Shown: positions 52,074 to 61,905, counted from the first letter of the stretch. The stretch: 64,000 nucleotides of DNA from Pedobacter kyungheensis (GCF_000812965.1 NZ_JSYN01000006.1:62001-126000); one strand, 5' to 3'. Program-made: numbers and translations. The notes: a model not told the origin generated them from the sequence alone.

Positions 52074-54893
52074 ATGCGCGCTCATTTCTTACTTCTTTTA
52101 AGCATTTTTTGCTTAGGAACAGGCTATTCTTTTGCCCAAACTACACCTCCAGCCCCAACGGGTACCATTAAAGGCATAGTGCGCGATACGGTGCACAACT
52201 ACGTACTTAAAGCAGCTACAGTTTCGATTTACAAAGCCGATAATACGGTAATTAATTACCAGTTGAGCAACAACTATGGCGAGTTTAAATTCAGTAACCT
52301 GCCCATTGATAAACCACTGCGACTGGATATCAGTAATGTAGGTTATCAAACCATTCAGAAAAACATCACTATTCCTAAAGGACAAACGCTGCTCGATCTT
52401 AAAAACGTGATCATTAACCCACAGGATGTAAATTTACAAGAGGTTACCGTAACAGTTCCTCCAATTTCTTACAATAACGATACACTTGAAATTAACGCCA
52501 TTGCATTTAAGCTCGATACCAATGCCACCGTTGAAGATCTGTTAAAAAAAGTACCCAACATCACTGTGTGGGGCGATGGTATTATTACGGTTAATGGCAG
52601 GGAGGTGAAGCAACTTACTGTTAACGGAAAACAATTTTTTGGGGGCGATAATAAAATTGCCCTGCAAAACATCCCTAAAAATGCACTGGAGAAAATACAG
52701 ATTTTCAACACCGCAGACCGGGATAAACCACTAGATAGCAATCTGGTAGCCAACTTAAAATTAAAGAAAGGCAAAGACCGATCCTATTTCGGCAAAATAA
52801 GTGCGGGCTATGGAACCGACAAGCATTACCAGTTTGATGGCAATTTAAATTTCAGCACCCCCAAACTCCAGCTTTCCGTCATTGGTGCATCTAACGATAT
52901 TAACAAAATCCCAAATGATATCAATACGCTGATTAGAAACAGTACTTATAAAGGTGTTGGCACCTCGGTTGAATACCAATCAGATTTCAGGCAAACCGGA
53001 CTAAACAAAGGTAATGTGGCCGGGGCACAAATGACTTACAATTTTACTCCCGATAGTAAAGACTGGAACAACAAAAGCTCGTTAACGGCCGATTATTACT
53101 TTAAAAACCTCGAATCATCAAACATTGGTGATTCACAAACCATTACTACCATTGCCGATAATAATCAGCTTTATGCAAACAGCAGTACCACTTCATCCAA
53201 TACCAGCGACAGGCACCGGTTTAATTCCATCTATAATTATTATAAGAAAAGCCATCGCTTAGACTTGAGTGAATCATTCAATACCGAAAGAGGTGATAAC
53301 AATAACTCCAGTGTCAGAAGTGCTCAGAATAATGCAGGTCAGCTTACCAGTACCAATAACAGCATGGGGCAAAGCAACTATACCAATACCGATTTCACTT
53401 TCAGGGCAAGCTACAATTACCAAAACTACAACAATTGGAAACAGCGCTTTAAATCGCTTAATGCCAGCTATGATGTTAGCATGAACAACCGCAATAACGA
53501 TAGAACAGAAATAACGGCATTTAGAGATTTATTGAATAGTGCCAATAACCGTGATTTTAACCGCAAGTACCAGACCGATAGCAAGAATTTATCTCAAACG
53601 ATGAATTTAGGCCTAACTAATCTGAAATCTATTTTTTTTGGCAATGCTAACCTCAGTGGATTTGATGCAGAAATTACAGGTAGACTCGCTTTGACCAATA
53701 ACGAGGAACATAATTTTATTGAAGATTTTGTGAATGGTAGTTATCTGCAAAACAATTACCTCTCTAATAACCTAAAAACCAATGTTACCGATTTTACTCC
53801 TGGTATCTCGCTTAGCAAAACGTTTTCCAAAAACCTAAGCAACCGTTATTATAAATCGCTAAACATTAAAATTACTGCTGCTCAGCAATTTATTAATCAG
53901 GACAATACATCCGACCGCTCCTTCCAGAATTTAAAACGTGCATATCGGAATTTTGTACCGGTAATTTCGGTAAATGCCTCCAATTATCAAACTGGCACCT
54001 ATCAGGAGAACTTAAACCTCAGCTATCGTACCCAGGTAAAAATCCCTACCATTTACCAGCTTGCCCCCTTAACAGACAGTACAAATTTATATAATTTGCA
54101 AAGGGGTAATCTGAATCTCAGAGAGGAATTGAACCGATCGATCAATATTAATTTTTATCATTATGATATGAAAAGTAAAAATACTTTGAATTTTAATATC
54201 AATGGCTCGGCAGGAATAGTTGATAATGCAATTGTGGATAGTACTTTCATCGATGAACAAAATCGCAGAACAGTTTACTTAACCAATGCAAATGGCAATC
54301 GGTACGCCAATTTGAGTGGAAATATCCGTAAGTCGTTTAAACTAAAAACCAGTGAATTGCAACTGGGCTTTAATACCTCGTTTAACTTTAGTAAAAACCC
54401 AACCTATACCAATACTTTGTTTAATTTTTCGAACAACTTTTCGACTAACAACAGCCTTCAAACCACTTACACCTATAAGGATAAATTAGGCCTTGAAGCC
54501 TCACAAGGCATTGCTACTAGTGTTGCTAAACAAAGTGCATTGGGAACAGCCTATAAAAACATTACACTGACCACTTCTTTTAGCGGCAACTATAATTTCA
54601 CCAAAAAGTTTTCGCTTAGCAGCAACATTAACTTCAATAACAACAATCCATCGGTAGGCGAAACTATTAATTTCGCTATCTGGAATGCAAATGCCACTTA
54701 CCGTTTTACTAAAGGCAATAATGCTGAAGTGAAATTTTCGGCACTCGATTTATTGCGCCAAAATAGAAGCGTATTTAACTATGCAAGCGTGAACAGCTTT
54801 ACTACAAGTACTAAAAACGTATTGCAGCAATATTTTATGGTAACGCTTTCTTATTATCCGAGGAAATTTGGTGCCAATACTACTAAAAAGTAA
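52074..54893 (+). CDS. Outer-membrane beta-barrel protein with carboxypeptidase-like domain
   Basis: A 939-aa protein with a signal peptide ending at YSFAQ. Residues about 28-110 form the carboxypeptidase regulatory-like domain (GTIKGIVRDTVHNYVLKAATV), then a plug-like region (ATVEDLLKKVPNITVWGDGI, ITVNGREVKQLTVNG). The long C-terminal barrel is rich in Asn, Ser, Thr and Tyr, ends LSYYPRKFG and runs to 939 residues. It belongs to the TonB-receptor-like outer-membrane family that lacks a clear TonB box. Likely partner of the upstream beta-propeller protein at the cell surface; the ligand is unknown. Confidence 0.85.
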   Translation: MRAHFLLLLSIFCLGTGYSFAQTTPPAPTGTIKGIVRDTVHNYVLKAATVSIYKADNTVINYQLSNNYGEFKFSNLPIDKPLRLDISNVGYQTIQKNITIPKGQTLLDLKNVIINPQDVNLQEVTVTVPPISYNNDTLEINAIAFKLDTNATVEDLLKKVPNITVWGDGIITVNGREVKQLTVNGKQFFGGDNKIALQNIPKNALEKIQIFNTADRDKPLDSNLVANLKLKKGKDRSYFGKISAGYGTDKHYQFDGNLNFSTPKLQLSVIGASNDINKIPNDINTLIRNSTYKGVGTSVEYQSDFRQTGLNKGNVAGAQMTYNFTPDSKDWNNKSSLTADYYFKNLESSNIGDSQTITTIADNNQLYANSSTTSSNTSDRHRFNSIYNYYKKSHRLDLSESFNTERGDNNNSSVRSAQNNAGQLTSTNNSMGQSNYTNTDFTFRASYNYQNYNNWKQRFKSLNASYDVSMNNRNNDRTEITAFRDLLNSANNRDFNRKYQTDSKNLSQTMNLGLTNLKSIFFGNANLSGFDAEITGRLALTNNEEHNFIEDFVNGSYLQNNYLSNNLKTNVTDFTPGISLSKTFSKNLSNRYYKSLNIKITAAQQFINQDNTSDRSFQNLKRAYRNFVPVISVNASNYQTGTYQENLNLSYRTQVKIPTIYQLAPLTDSTNLYNLQRGNLNLREELNRSININFYHYDMKSKNTLNFNINGSAGIVDNAIVDSTFIDEQNRRTVYLTNANGNRYANLSGNIRKSFKLKTSELQLGFNTSFNFSKNPTYTNTLFNFSNNFSTNNSLQTTYTYKDKLGLEASQGIATSVAKQSALGTAYKNITLTTSFSGNYNFTKKFSLSSNINFNNNNPSVGETINFAIWNANATYRFTKGNNAEVKFSALDLLRQNRSVFNYASVNSFTTSTKNVLQQYFMVTLSYYPRKFGANTTKK

Positions 54894-54906
54894 GACATTG
54901 AATTTT

Positions 54907-54950
54907 AGCGCTCAGGCGTTCTCCTCAAAAGGGAGAGCGCTTTTTTATTT
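54907..54950 (+). terminator. Terminator-like repeat element, copy 2
   Basis: Same element as at 47896: AGCGCTCAGGCGTTCTCCTC, then AAAAGGGAGAGCGCT and a T-rich tail. It lies 13 bases after the barrel gene stop. Confidence 0.82.
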
Positions 54951-54994
54951 TCTATTATTTATTTTTGGCTACAATATCTTTCGTCAAAAAGAAA

Positions 54995-57358
54995 ATGATT
55001 ATAAAAAGTTCTTCCCGGTTGCGCATACTTTTTCTGGTAATGGCCTACATTACCCTTCCTTTCTTTTCAGCTTTTGCCCAAAGCGGCAAACCTGCAGATA
55101 AGAATCCCGAAACTGCTTTTTTGGCCGACTCTGCGGTGCTGACCAAAAGCGATTACTTATTCCGCCTGGAAAAAGTTTTCGAAGTAGTAAATAAGGTACC
55201 GGTTACCGTTAATTCATTTACCAAACTTAAGCCTATTGACAGGCATCTTACGCAGGATGAAGCCGCACTGGCACTTTTAAAAAGCAGGTTAACCAACGCA
55301 GACCGGAATCTGAACCTGCAAAACCTGCAAATGGACGAAACTTTGCTCGAAGAACTTCAAAGCAATAACCGCGATTGCCTGGCTGATTTAGATGAATATG
55401 AAAAAGAGCTCCGCAAGTTAAAAACAGAAATACTTAACCTGCGTAAAGATACAGTGCTGGTAAAAATATTTACTACGCCTGCCCTGCGCGAAATGTTTAA
55501 AACACAGTTTGCCGAACTTAAGAAAAAACGGGTGGTAATGGATAGTCTGATTAAAAATGCCTCTTTAACCATTAACAACCAGCAGGCACGTACCTCAGCC
55601 AATCTGATTAATATTAAAGAACTGATGTACCTTACCGATAGCCAGCTTAGTGCAGTAAGCATTAAAGCCTTTGGTAAAGAAAGACGCTACCTGTGGGAAT
55701 CGGTAAATAAACGTGCCAACAATGGCATGGGTTTCAGAAAGTTTATGAACAGCGAGCAGCAAATATCTGCGTACTATTTCGTTTATACCCGAAGCAGCCG
55801 CGCCCTGCTCCTTTTTACCTGCCTGGTTTTCTTTTGCTGGGTATTTTTTAATTTCAGGAGCTTAAAACGGCGCGACAGGCTCGAGGCGGTTGATGATTTT
55901 AATTTTACCATGCTTTCGCCAAAGCCCTATCTGGTTACTTTAATTATGCTTTTTGCGTTGGCTCCGGTGTTCGACCTGCGTGCCCCTGCCCTATACATAG
56001 AGTCAGTGCACATATTGCTGGCCATTTGTCTTACCGTTTTATTTCGCAAAAAACTACCCAAAAAGCTATTTTTTCAATGGTGTGTATTTGTACTGTTTCT
56101 TTTTGCGCCAGTAGTACTTCGCATTCTGGGTATGCCGCCACGTTATCAACGCTGGTTACTTTTAGTGTTAAGCCTTGGAGCCACCACCTATGGCATTATG
56201 GTTTGGCGTACACTCGAAGAACAATATAAAAAGTATAAATTATTGATATCAACAGGGTTGATTTATATCCTGTTTGCCTTTATTGCCACTTTCTGCAACC
56301 TCTTTGGCCGCTTTACGCTTACGCAGATTTTTTACAATACCGGAGTAAGCGCCTTTCTGAATGCGACCTCATTAATCGTATTGGCCAAAATGTTTGTCGA
56401 AGCCTTTTTACTCCAAATGAAAAGCAGCAGGATCAGAAAAGGCTATCCGGAGTTTTTTGACTGGATTCCGGTTACCACAGGTTTAAAACGCATTGCCGCA
56501 ACAGGCGCGATTATCATCTGGGCGGTTATTTTTACCACCAACTTAAATATATTCAACAGCATTTATTCGGCCATTACCGATGAGCTTACCCAAAGAAGAG
56601 TTGTAGGCAGCTTTTCGTTTACTTTAGGCGGCGTAGTACTATTTTTAGCGATTATCTGGCTGGCCAATTTCTTACAAAAATACATTGCCTATTTCTTTGG
56701 CGATGTTGGCGATGATGCCCTGGATGATAACAAAGGCGAACGCTCTAAATTACTGGTTACCCGTCTGGTTTTACTTATCAGTGGCTTTTTAATCGCCGTT
56801 GCAGCCTCTGGCTTACCCATCGATAAAATAACCGTGATTTTGGGTGCTTTAGGTGTGGGTATCGGACTGGGTTTACAGAATATTGTAAGCAATTTTGTTT
56901 CGGGTATCATCCTCATCTTCGATAAAACCATCCGCATTGGTGATGTAGTTGAGCTGAGCAATAAAAAAGGAAGGGTAAAAGAAATTGGTGTACGATCGAG
57001 TACACTGCTAAGCGATGAAGGTGCGGAAATCATTATCCCAAATGGCTCCATCCTGTCTAACAACATCATCAACTGGACTTTGAGCAACAACCAGATGCGC
57101 GTTGATTTGGTACTTTCTATTGCCAAACCTTTCAATTCATCTGAAGTAACCACCCTGATCCGAAATGTGATTATTGAAAATACTAACGTGTTTGCCGCCA
57201 AAGAGCCTGTCATCATGATTAGTCCGGTTAGCCGTGCAAGCAGCGACGTGCGGATATTTTTCTGGTGCAAGGATATTTCACAGGCAGAATTAACCAAAAG
57301 CATGGTAAATGCGTATATTTTCGAAGCGCTGGAAGAAAAAGGTATCGAGATTTTATAA
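54995..57358 (+). CDS. Large MscS-family mechanosensitive channel
   Basis: A 787-aa membrane protein started at ATG 54995 (TTG 54965 is less likely since it lies before the signal peptide). After a signal peptide comes a periplasmic coiled-coil domain of about 230 residues, then many membrane helices. The C-terminal MscS domain is clear: ITVILGALGVGIGLGLQNIVSNFVSGIILIFDKT (pore helix and beta domain start), RIGDVVELSNKKGRVKEIGV, and IIIPNGSILSNNIINWTLSN. The length fits MscK/MscM-type channels that open under hypo-osmotic stress. Confidence 0.9.
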   Translation: MIIKSSSRLRILFLVMAYITLPFFSAFAQSGKPADKNPETAFLADSAVLTKSDYLFRLEKVFEVVNKVPVTVNSFTKLKPIDRHLTQDEAALALLKSRLTNADRNLNLQNLQMDETLLEELQSNNRDCLADLDEYEKELRKLKTEILNLRKDTVLVKIFTTPALREMFKTQFAELKKKRVVMDSLIKNASLTINNQQARTSANLINIKELMYLTDSQLSAVSIKAFGKERRYLWESVNKRANNGMGFRKFMNSEQQISAYYFVYTRSSRALLLFTCLVFFCWVFFNFRSLKRRDRLEAVDDFNFTMLSPKPYLVTLIMLFALAPVFDLRAPALYIESVHILLAICLTVLFRKKLPKKLFFQWCVFVLFLFAPVVLRILGMPPRYQRWLLLVLSLGATTYGIMVWRTLEEQYKKYKLLISTGLIYILFAFIATFCNLFGRFTLTQIFYNTGVSAFLNATSLIVLAKMFVEAFLLQMKSSRIRKGYPEFFDWIPVTTGLKRIAATGAIIIWAVIFTTNLNIFNSIYSAITDELTQRRVVGSFSFTLGGVVLFLAIIWLANFLQKYIAYFFGDVGDDALDDNKGERSKLLVTRLVLLISGFLIAVAASGLPIDKITVILGALGVGIGLGLQNIVSNFVSGIILIFDKTIRIGDVVELSNKKGRVKEIGVRSSTLLSDEGAEIIIPNGSILSNNIINWTLSNNQMRVDLVLSIAKPFNSSEVTTLIRNVIIENTNVFAAKEPVIMISPVSRASSDVRIFFWCKDISQAELTKSMVNAYIFEALEEKGIEIL

Positions 57359-57372
57359 AACCACACAACCTT

Positions 57373-57408
57373 TTACCGAAAGGGATATGCTTTAATCACT
57401 TTCGGTAA
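57373..57408. terminator. Bidirectional hairpin between convergent genes
   Basis: TTACCGAAAG / CTTTCGGTAA, a 10-base stem with a 16-base loop, between the channel gene and the cupin gene. Confidence 0.6.
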
Positions 57409-57416
57409 TTTCCTAT

Positions 57417-57824
57417 TTAAGGTTTCATTACCACCAGTGTTTTTCCTTTTTCTACAATATAGGTAGCCAGCTCAACAGCCTTATTCTTGCCTACATTTTT
57501 GGCCTGATGATTTTTCCCTGCGGGGATAAAAAGTACATCACCAGCTTTAAGCCTCACCGATTTTTCTCCTTCAATCTGATATTCGAATGTGCCTTTGAGC
57601 ACATAAATTACTTCTTCGCCCGGATGTGAATGCATGCCAAAGTGAACGCCGGGCTCAAAGGCTATACTTGCTTGTATAGTTTCGTAACCTGGTAGGCTAA
57701 TGTCGTGCCTTTGATGGTTGGTTCTGGTAATGCCTGTTTGCTGGGCAAAAGTTGCAAATGTTATAAAAGCTGTTAATGCGAAAGCCAAAGCGCTGCTGAA
57801 AATGATTTTTTGATATTTTTTCAT
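57417..57824 (-). CDS. Exported cupin-domain protein
   Basis: A 135-aa protein with a signal peptide (ALAFALTAFITFATFAQQ). One cupin barrel: motif 1 HFGMHSHPGEEVIYVLKGTFEY with the metal-ligand His residues and Glu, motif 2 LKAGDVLFIPAGKNHQAKN. Single-domain cupins of this type bind a metal and may act as dioxygenases or sensors; the substrate is unknown. Monocistronic, and convergent with the channel gene. Confidence 0.87.
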   Translation of the reverse strand: MKKYQKIIFSSALAFALTAFITFATFAQQTGITRTNHQRHDISLPGYETIQASIAFEPGVHFGMHSHPGEEVIYVLKGTFEYQIEGEKSVRLKAGDVLFIPAGKNHQAKNVGKNKAVELATYIVEKGKTLVVMKP

Positions 57825-58018
57825 GATTTTAAATTCTGTAGAGAGACAATGAAATTTGCCGCCCGATTATGATTTAAAGGTAGCCATGCTATTGATGTGG
57901 ATGAATTTGTTTAAGCCCCAGTTTGGCAAATAGCCTGCTGAACCAGACATTTTTAGCCCTCGGGTACGACCGGAGTTTAGCGGGTGTTGAGAAAATAATT
58001 TGTTAATTAAATTCAGAT

Positions 58019-58051
58019 TTTGTGAAAAAACAAAAAATTATAATACCTTTG
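58019..58051 (+). promoter_or_regulatory. Promoter of a probable small RNA
   Basis: TTTG (58019-58022), 21 bases, TACCTTTG (58044-58051), a full match to the Bacteroidota consensus, followed at once by a structured sequence without an ORF. Confidence 0.65.
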
Positions 58052-58056
58052 ACACC

Positions 58057-58143
58057 GCAGGGGGTGAGAGCCCTGCATCAATCATAGATTGAGAGCGTTA
58101 ATTTAGATAAAAAGGTACGACAGCGAGTGTTGTACCTTTTTTT
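58057..58143 (+). ncRNA. Probable small structured RNA
   Basis: An independent transcript of about 87 bases. Three hairpins follow in order: GCAGGG / CCCTGC with loop GGTGAGAG (58057-58076); TCAATC / GATTGA with loop ATA (58078-58092); and AAAGGTACGACA / TGTTGTACCTTT (58111-58139) with a T-run, which is a strong terminator. The promoter sits just upstream. Neighbouring genes run on the other strand, so this is not a leader of either one. It matches no RNA family that I know. Confidence 0.6.
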
Positions 58144-58180
58144 ATTGCCCTAATTTTTCTCAAACATAACCTACGCGGCA

Positions 58181-59599
58181 TTAAGGCTTTACGTTTGTTG
58201 CATCTGTTACTTTTAAAGTGCTTCCATCGCCAGCCGTAATCTTCACCTGGTCGAATGTCCAGTTTTGGGCAAATTCGATATTCCCAGCTGTGGCCGTAGC
58301 AATATCCAGATTTTTAAAATTGAAGTTTTTTAAGATCGTTTCGCTGAAACCAGTGGCATTGATGGCTTTTTTAACGTCTTTTGCCTTCACGTTGAAAACA
58401 TTAATGTTACGTATTTGGGGTATTCCTTTGCTTGCGGGTTCCACATGAGTTAGCAGCTTAGTCCAGTGTACAGGGATCGAATCTGGATTATAGCCAGCTG
58501 GCAAAGTAGAATAACTGTAAGCCGGGTTCCAGTTGGGGTTAACCTGAATTACATTACCTCCCCCTTCCATAGTGATATTACCGAAATAAACATCTTCTAC
58601 GGTACCGCCCCTGGTTTTGGCCGATTTAATGTTTAAAGCATTTCCGGTACCATAACCTACCAAATCAGTAGCCCAAACGTGGCGGATACTGCCCGAAGTT
58701 TCGCTACCCAAAGTCAGTAAACCCGCACCTTTGCGCGCAATGCAATTGCGGATTACTACATATTCTGTTGGCCGGTTTACGCGCAGGCCATCCCAATCGC
58801 GACCAGCTTTGAGGCAAAAATTATCATCGTTACAGTCAATATCACAGTTTTGGATTAAAGTCCAGAGCGATGAATCTACATCAATGCCATCAGTACTCGG
58901 GCCATGCCCGTCAACATTGTTTCGGATGGTAATTTTATCAATGGTTACATAGCTCGAGTAAAGAATTTGCACGGTCCAGAAGCCTGCCTGCTGTAAATTC
59001 ACATCTTTTACCACTACATCATTAGCCGATTCGATTAATACCGTTCGCGGGCGTTTGGCGTCATAATCAACAATCCAGCGCAGGCCTTTGGCGTCGTAAT
59101 CTTTTCTGAGGTTCCAATAATAATCCCAAAAGGGTTTGCCTTGTGCATTAATCAACCCTGAACCCGAAATAGCTGCTTTGTTCTGCTTCAGGATATTGAG
59201 TAGCGCTGCTGGCCATTTCATTTCGATACCAGCTACTCGTGTATCAATTTCAGGGTAATCTTTTATATCCTGACTGCCCAATAGCTCCACACCTTTGCCC
59301 ACTTCGAAATTTACACCGGTTTTGATAAATAAAGAGCCAGTTAAATATTTGCCGGGCAGAAAAGAAACGGTACCTCCCCCCTTTGCGGCACAATCATCAA
59401 TAGCCTGTTGAATGGCTTTGGTAGCTAAGGTTTTACCATCATTTACTGCTCCGTATTGGTTAGCCTGATAGTTTTTTTGCTTAAAACTGAATTTTCGGGC
59501 ACCAGCCTTACTCACCCATTCGGGCATTTTAAACTGTGCTGAAACTGCAGTTGTAAAAAATATAAAAGCTATAAGCATTAAAACAGATCTGCTTCTCAT
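58181..59599 (-). CDS. GH28 family polygalacturonase-like enzyme
   Basis: A 472-aa exported enzyme (signal peptide to about residue 21). A right-handed beta-helix of the GH28 type: GQP-like start AVNDGKTLATKAIQQAIDDC, STDGIDVDSSLWTLIQNCDI (Asp237, Asp240) and DCNDDNFCLKAGRDWDG (Asp258, Asp259) hold the catalytic Asp residues. LTLGSETSGSI takes the place of the GHG motif, and NIKSAKTRGG carries the R/K cluster. Such enzymes cut pectic backbones by hydrolysis. There is no transporter nearby, so it probably acts alone in plant polysaccharide breakdown. Confidence 0.9.
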   Translation of the reverse strand: MRSRSVLMLIAFIFFTTAVSAQFKMPEWVSKAGARKFSFKQKNYQANQYGAVNDGKTLATKAIQQAIDDCAAKGGGTVSFLPGKYLTGSLFIKTGVNFEVGKGVELLGSQDIKDYPEIDTRVAGIEMKWPAALLNILKQNKAAISGSGLINAQGKPFWDYYWNLRKDYDAKGLRWIVDYDAKRPRTVLIESANDVVVKDVNLQQAGFWTVQILYSSYVTIDKITIRNNVDGHGPSTDGIDVDSSLWTLIQNCDIDCNDDNFCLKAGRDWDGLRVNRPTEYVVIRNCIARKGAGLLTLGSETSGSIRHVWATDLVGYGTGNALNIKSAKTRGGTVEDVYFGNITMEGGGNVIQVNPNWNPAYSYSTLPAGYNPDSIPVHWTKLLTHVEPASKGIPQIRNINVFNVKAKDVKKAINATGFSETILKNFNFKNLDIATATAGNIEFAQNWTFDQVKITAGDGSTLKVTDATNVKP

Positions 59600-59728
59600 A
59601 AATCGGGTATATACATTTGGTTAACCATACAGCCTATATGCTAATCGGGGCTTCTTATTTTGCGGTTAAGATATAGAATATGAGCGATGAAACTATCCTG
59701 TTGCATCCTGTAGCAGAAAAACAGTGCT

Positions 59729-60910
59729 TTATTTGCTCCCCTTGTTCATCAATTGGTAGATTTTTTGTTTATCGGCTTCAATGCTCACATTTAATACCGC
59801 CAAATCCCCGCCCGGATATACCAGAAACGAATAAGGAATGGTTTGTACAAAATATTTTTTCTTTATCTGCTGCATCTGATGAATTGCCAATAAACTTCTC
59901 CCTGGAATTTCACCATCTTCGGTCATCTTTTTCCAGCTGGCAAGCGTGTTTTTATCATCAATGGAGATGTAAACAACATCTAACTGTCCGCCCAGTTTTT
60001 GTTTAATTTCTCTAACTATGGGCAACTGCTTATGACAAGGGGCACACCAGGAGGCTGAAAAAATAACAAGCGTTGGTTTATCAGGGTGGGTTACAATTGC
60101 TTCGGGTTGATCACTATTCCAGGGCAAAAGCATGGCATTATCAAAATGCTTAAATGCCAGATTGCGGGCAATTTCCTTGCCATAATAACTGTTTTTTATT
60201 TTGGTTGAAAATAGATTAAATACCGATTCTACATCAGCGGTTGACTTATAATAACTCAATCTGCCGGCCATTCCTGCAATTAAGGAATAGGAATCAGGAT
60301 ATTTTTGGGTAAGTGCAATATACTTTTTTAATGACTCTTCGTAAGTTCCGGTGAATTTTAAGAAATAACTATGCCGTATTTTTATCCCTTCCATAGCACT
60401 CAGCAATTCTGTATCTTTTACCTTGCTCATAAAAAACTGATACTCATATTCGGTTCTTGATCCTTCAGTTCCATCTTTTTTCAAAAACCTCATATCCGGA
60501 TAGGCATTTACTCTTGAAAATGAGGCATTAAAAATTATATCCCCCCTGCTGAAATGAAATGCACTACATAACAACGTGTCACTTCCCAAAATAGTTGATA
60601 ACGCTACGATATTGGCCGAAGTATCCGCATCTTTTTTATTATTGATATCGAAGTACCTGATCTGCTCATAAATACTATCAGGATAAGTGAAATCCCACGC
60701 ACTACCGTCTTTTGAGTCACCCGGAAATGAAAGCTTTACATTTCCTTCTACAGTAGTAACCAGGTTTAGCCCATCAAACTTTTTTCCGCTCAAGTTGATC
60801 CTGATATGATTTAATTTATTTCTTTTACTTTGCGCTGAGGAATGAAAACTGATTGCAAACAATAAAAGGCAACATAAAAGTTGTTTTACTTTTTTTTCGA
60901 AAGATAGCAT
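59729..60910 (-). CDS. Exported TlpA-like thioredoxin protein
   Basis: A 393-aa protein with a signal peptide (LLCCLLLFAISFHSSAQ). Residues 30-260 are of unknown fold; residues 270-390 are a TlpA/ResA-type thioredoxin domain with VIFSASWCAPCHKQLPIVRE (Cys289-Ala-Pro-Cys292) and a cis-Pro region TIPYSFLVYPGG. The same architecture of a long N-terminal region plus thioredoxin end occurs in the 748-aa protein at 27490, so they may share a role. Periplasmic disulfide exchange is likely. The last gene before the inverted-repeat region at 60974. Confidence 0.85.
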   Translation of the reverse strand: MLSFEKKVKQLLCCLLLFAISFHSSAQSKRNKLNHIRINLSGKKFDGLNLVTTVEGNVKLSFPGDSKDGSAWDFTYPDSIYEQIRYFDINNKKDADTSANIVALSTILGSDTLLCSAFHFSRGDIIFNASFSRVNAYPDMRFLKKDGTEGSRTEYEYQFFMSKVKDTELLSAMEGIKIRHSYFLKFTGTYEESLKKYIALTQKYPDSYSLIAGMAGRLSYYKSTADVESVFNLFSTKIKNSYYGKEIARNLAFKHFDNAMLLPWNSDQPEAIVTHPDKPTLVIFSASWCAPCHKQLPIVREIKQKLGGQLDVVYISIDDKNTLASWKKMTEDGEIPGRSLLAIHQMQQIKKKYFVQTIPYSFLVYPGGDLAVLNVSIEADKQKIYQLMNKGSK

Positions 60911-60973
60911 AGTGATTGGTTAGCGTTTGGTACTAAGTTAGTCCGGAACCACTTACCTTTATTGATAAATTAA

Positions 60974-61120
60974 GCACAAACGTTTGAGTCGTTTTTCATA
61001 TCAGAAAGTTAAATTAGCAGCCAAGATTTGTGACTTCCACTAGTTTAATTCTTTCATGATAGATTTTTATTCGAGAAACCACCGCATTTCAAGCATTCTA
61101 ATCAAATCAAACGTTTGTGC
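60974..61120. repeat. Perfect 14-base inverted repeats in a divergent intergenic region
   Basis: GCACAAACGTTTGA (60974-60987) and its exact complement TCAAACGTTTGTGC (61107-61120), 119 bases apart. Each contains the palindrome CAAACGTTTG. They lie in the 288-base gap between the TlpA-like gene and peptidase E, which face away from each other, a typical spot for paired operators with DNA looping. Confidence 0.75.
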
Positions 61121-61198
61121 ATAGATTAGCCAATTAACCAAAGTATTAACAAATCAATAAATAACCGTAAGTTGTACTGTTGTTAAAACGAAACTAAC

Positions 61199-61891
61199 AT
61201 GAATATTATCCTTGCTTCAACCTCTACCCTCTTCGGAGGCGAATACCTGGCTTATTTGAAAACAGAAATCATTGACCTTTACCAGGGAATCGATGAAATT
61301 ATTTTTATTCCTTTTGCCCGTCCGGGTGGTATTTCGCATGAAGAATATACCCAAAAAGCGAGCGATTTTTTTGCAACCATCGGTATCAAAGTACGCGGAT
61401 TGCACGAATTTGATGATCAGGCAGCCGCAATCAACTCAGCTAAAGGATTTTTCACCGGGGGTGGCAACACCTTTCTGCTGGTAAAAACCTTACACGAAAA
61501 GGGGCTGATGCAGGTTTTAAAGTCAAATGTAGAAAGTGGCAAAGCCTATCTGGGCTGCAGTGCAGGGAGTAACATCGGTGGATTGAACATGAAAACCACC
61601 AACGATATGCCGATTGTTTATCCAACATCATTTGAATGTATGGGGCTGGTTCCTTTCAACCTCAATCCGCATTACTTAGACCCAGACCCAACACTTAAGC
61701 ATAATGGCGAAACCAGGGAAACCCGGATTAAAGAGTTTTTAACCCAAAACAACATTAAGGTGGTTGGACTTAGGGAAGGAAACTGGATCAGAAGAAAAGG
61801 TGATCAAATTACCGTTGAAGGCACCCAACTTACCCGCATATTTGAGCCAGGTAAAGCACCTTACGAACTGCCTGAAGGAAGTTTGTTGTAA
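61199..61891 (+). CDS. pepE: Peptidase E (alpha-aspartyl dipeptidase, S51)
   Basis: A 230-aa cytoplasmic dipeptidase. FTGGGNTFLLVKTLHE and YLGCSAGSNIGG carry the nucleophile Ser121. Asp136 (NDMP) and His158 (NPHYLDP) align in spacing with the triad described for PepE. It cuts Asp-X dipeptides. It may take up products of general proteolysis. The start is ATG 61199, with inverted repeats upstream that could form its control region. Confidence 0.93.
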   Translation: MNIILASTSTLFGGEYLAYLKTEIIDLYQGIDEIIFIPFARPGGISHEEYTQKASDFFATIGIKVRGLHEFDDQAAAINSAKGFFTGGGNTFLLVKTLHEKGLMQVLKSNVESGKAYLGCSAGSNIGGLNMKTTNDMPIVYPTSFECMGLVPFNLNPHYLDPDPTLKHNGETRETRIKEFLTQNNIKVVGLREGNWIRRKGDQITVEGTQLTRIFEPGKAPYELPEGSLL

Positions 61892-61905
61892 TCATTAATC
61901 TATCC

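Noticed and set aside
58057..58143. Resemblance of GGTGAGAG to a TPP riboswitch
   Set aside because: The other conserved TPP boxes are missing and the RNA is not upstream of a gene on its strand.
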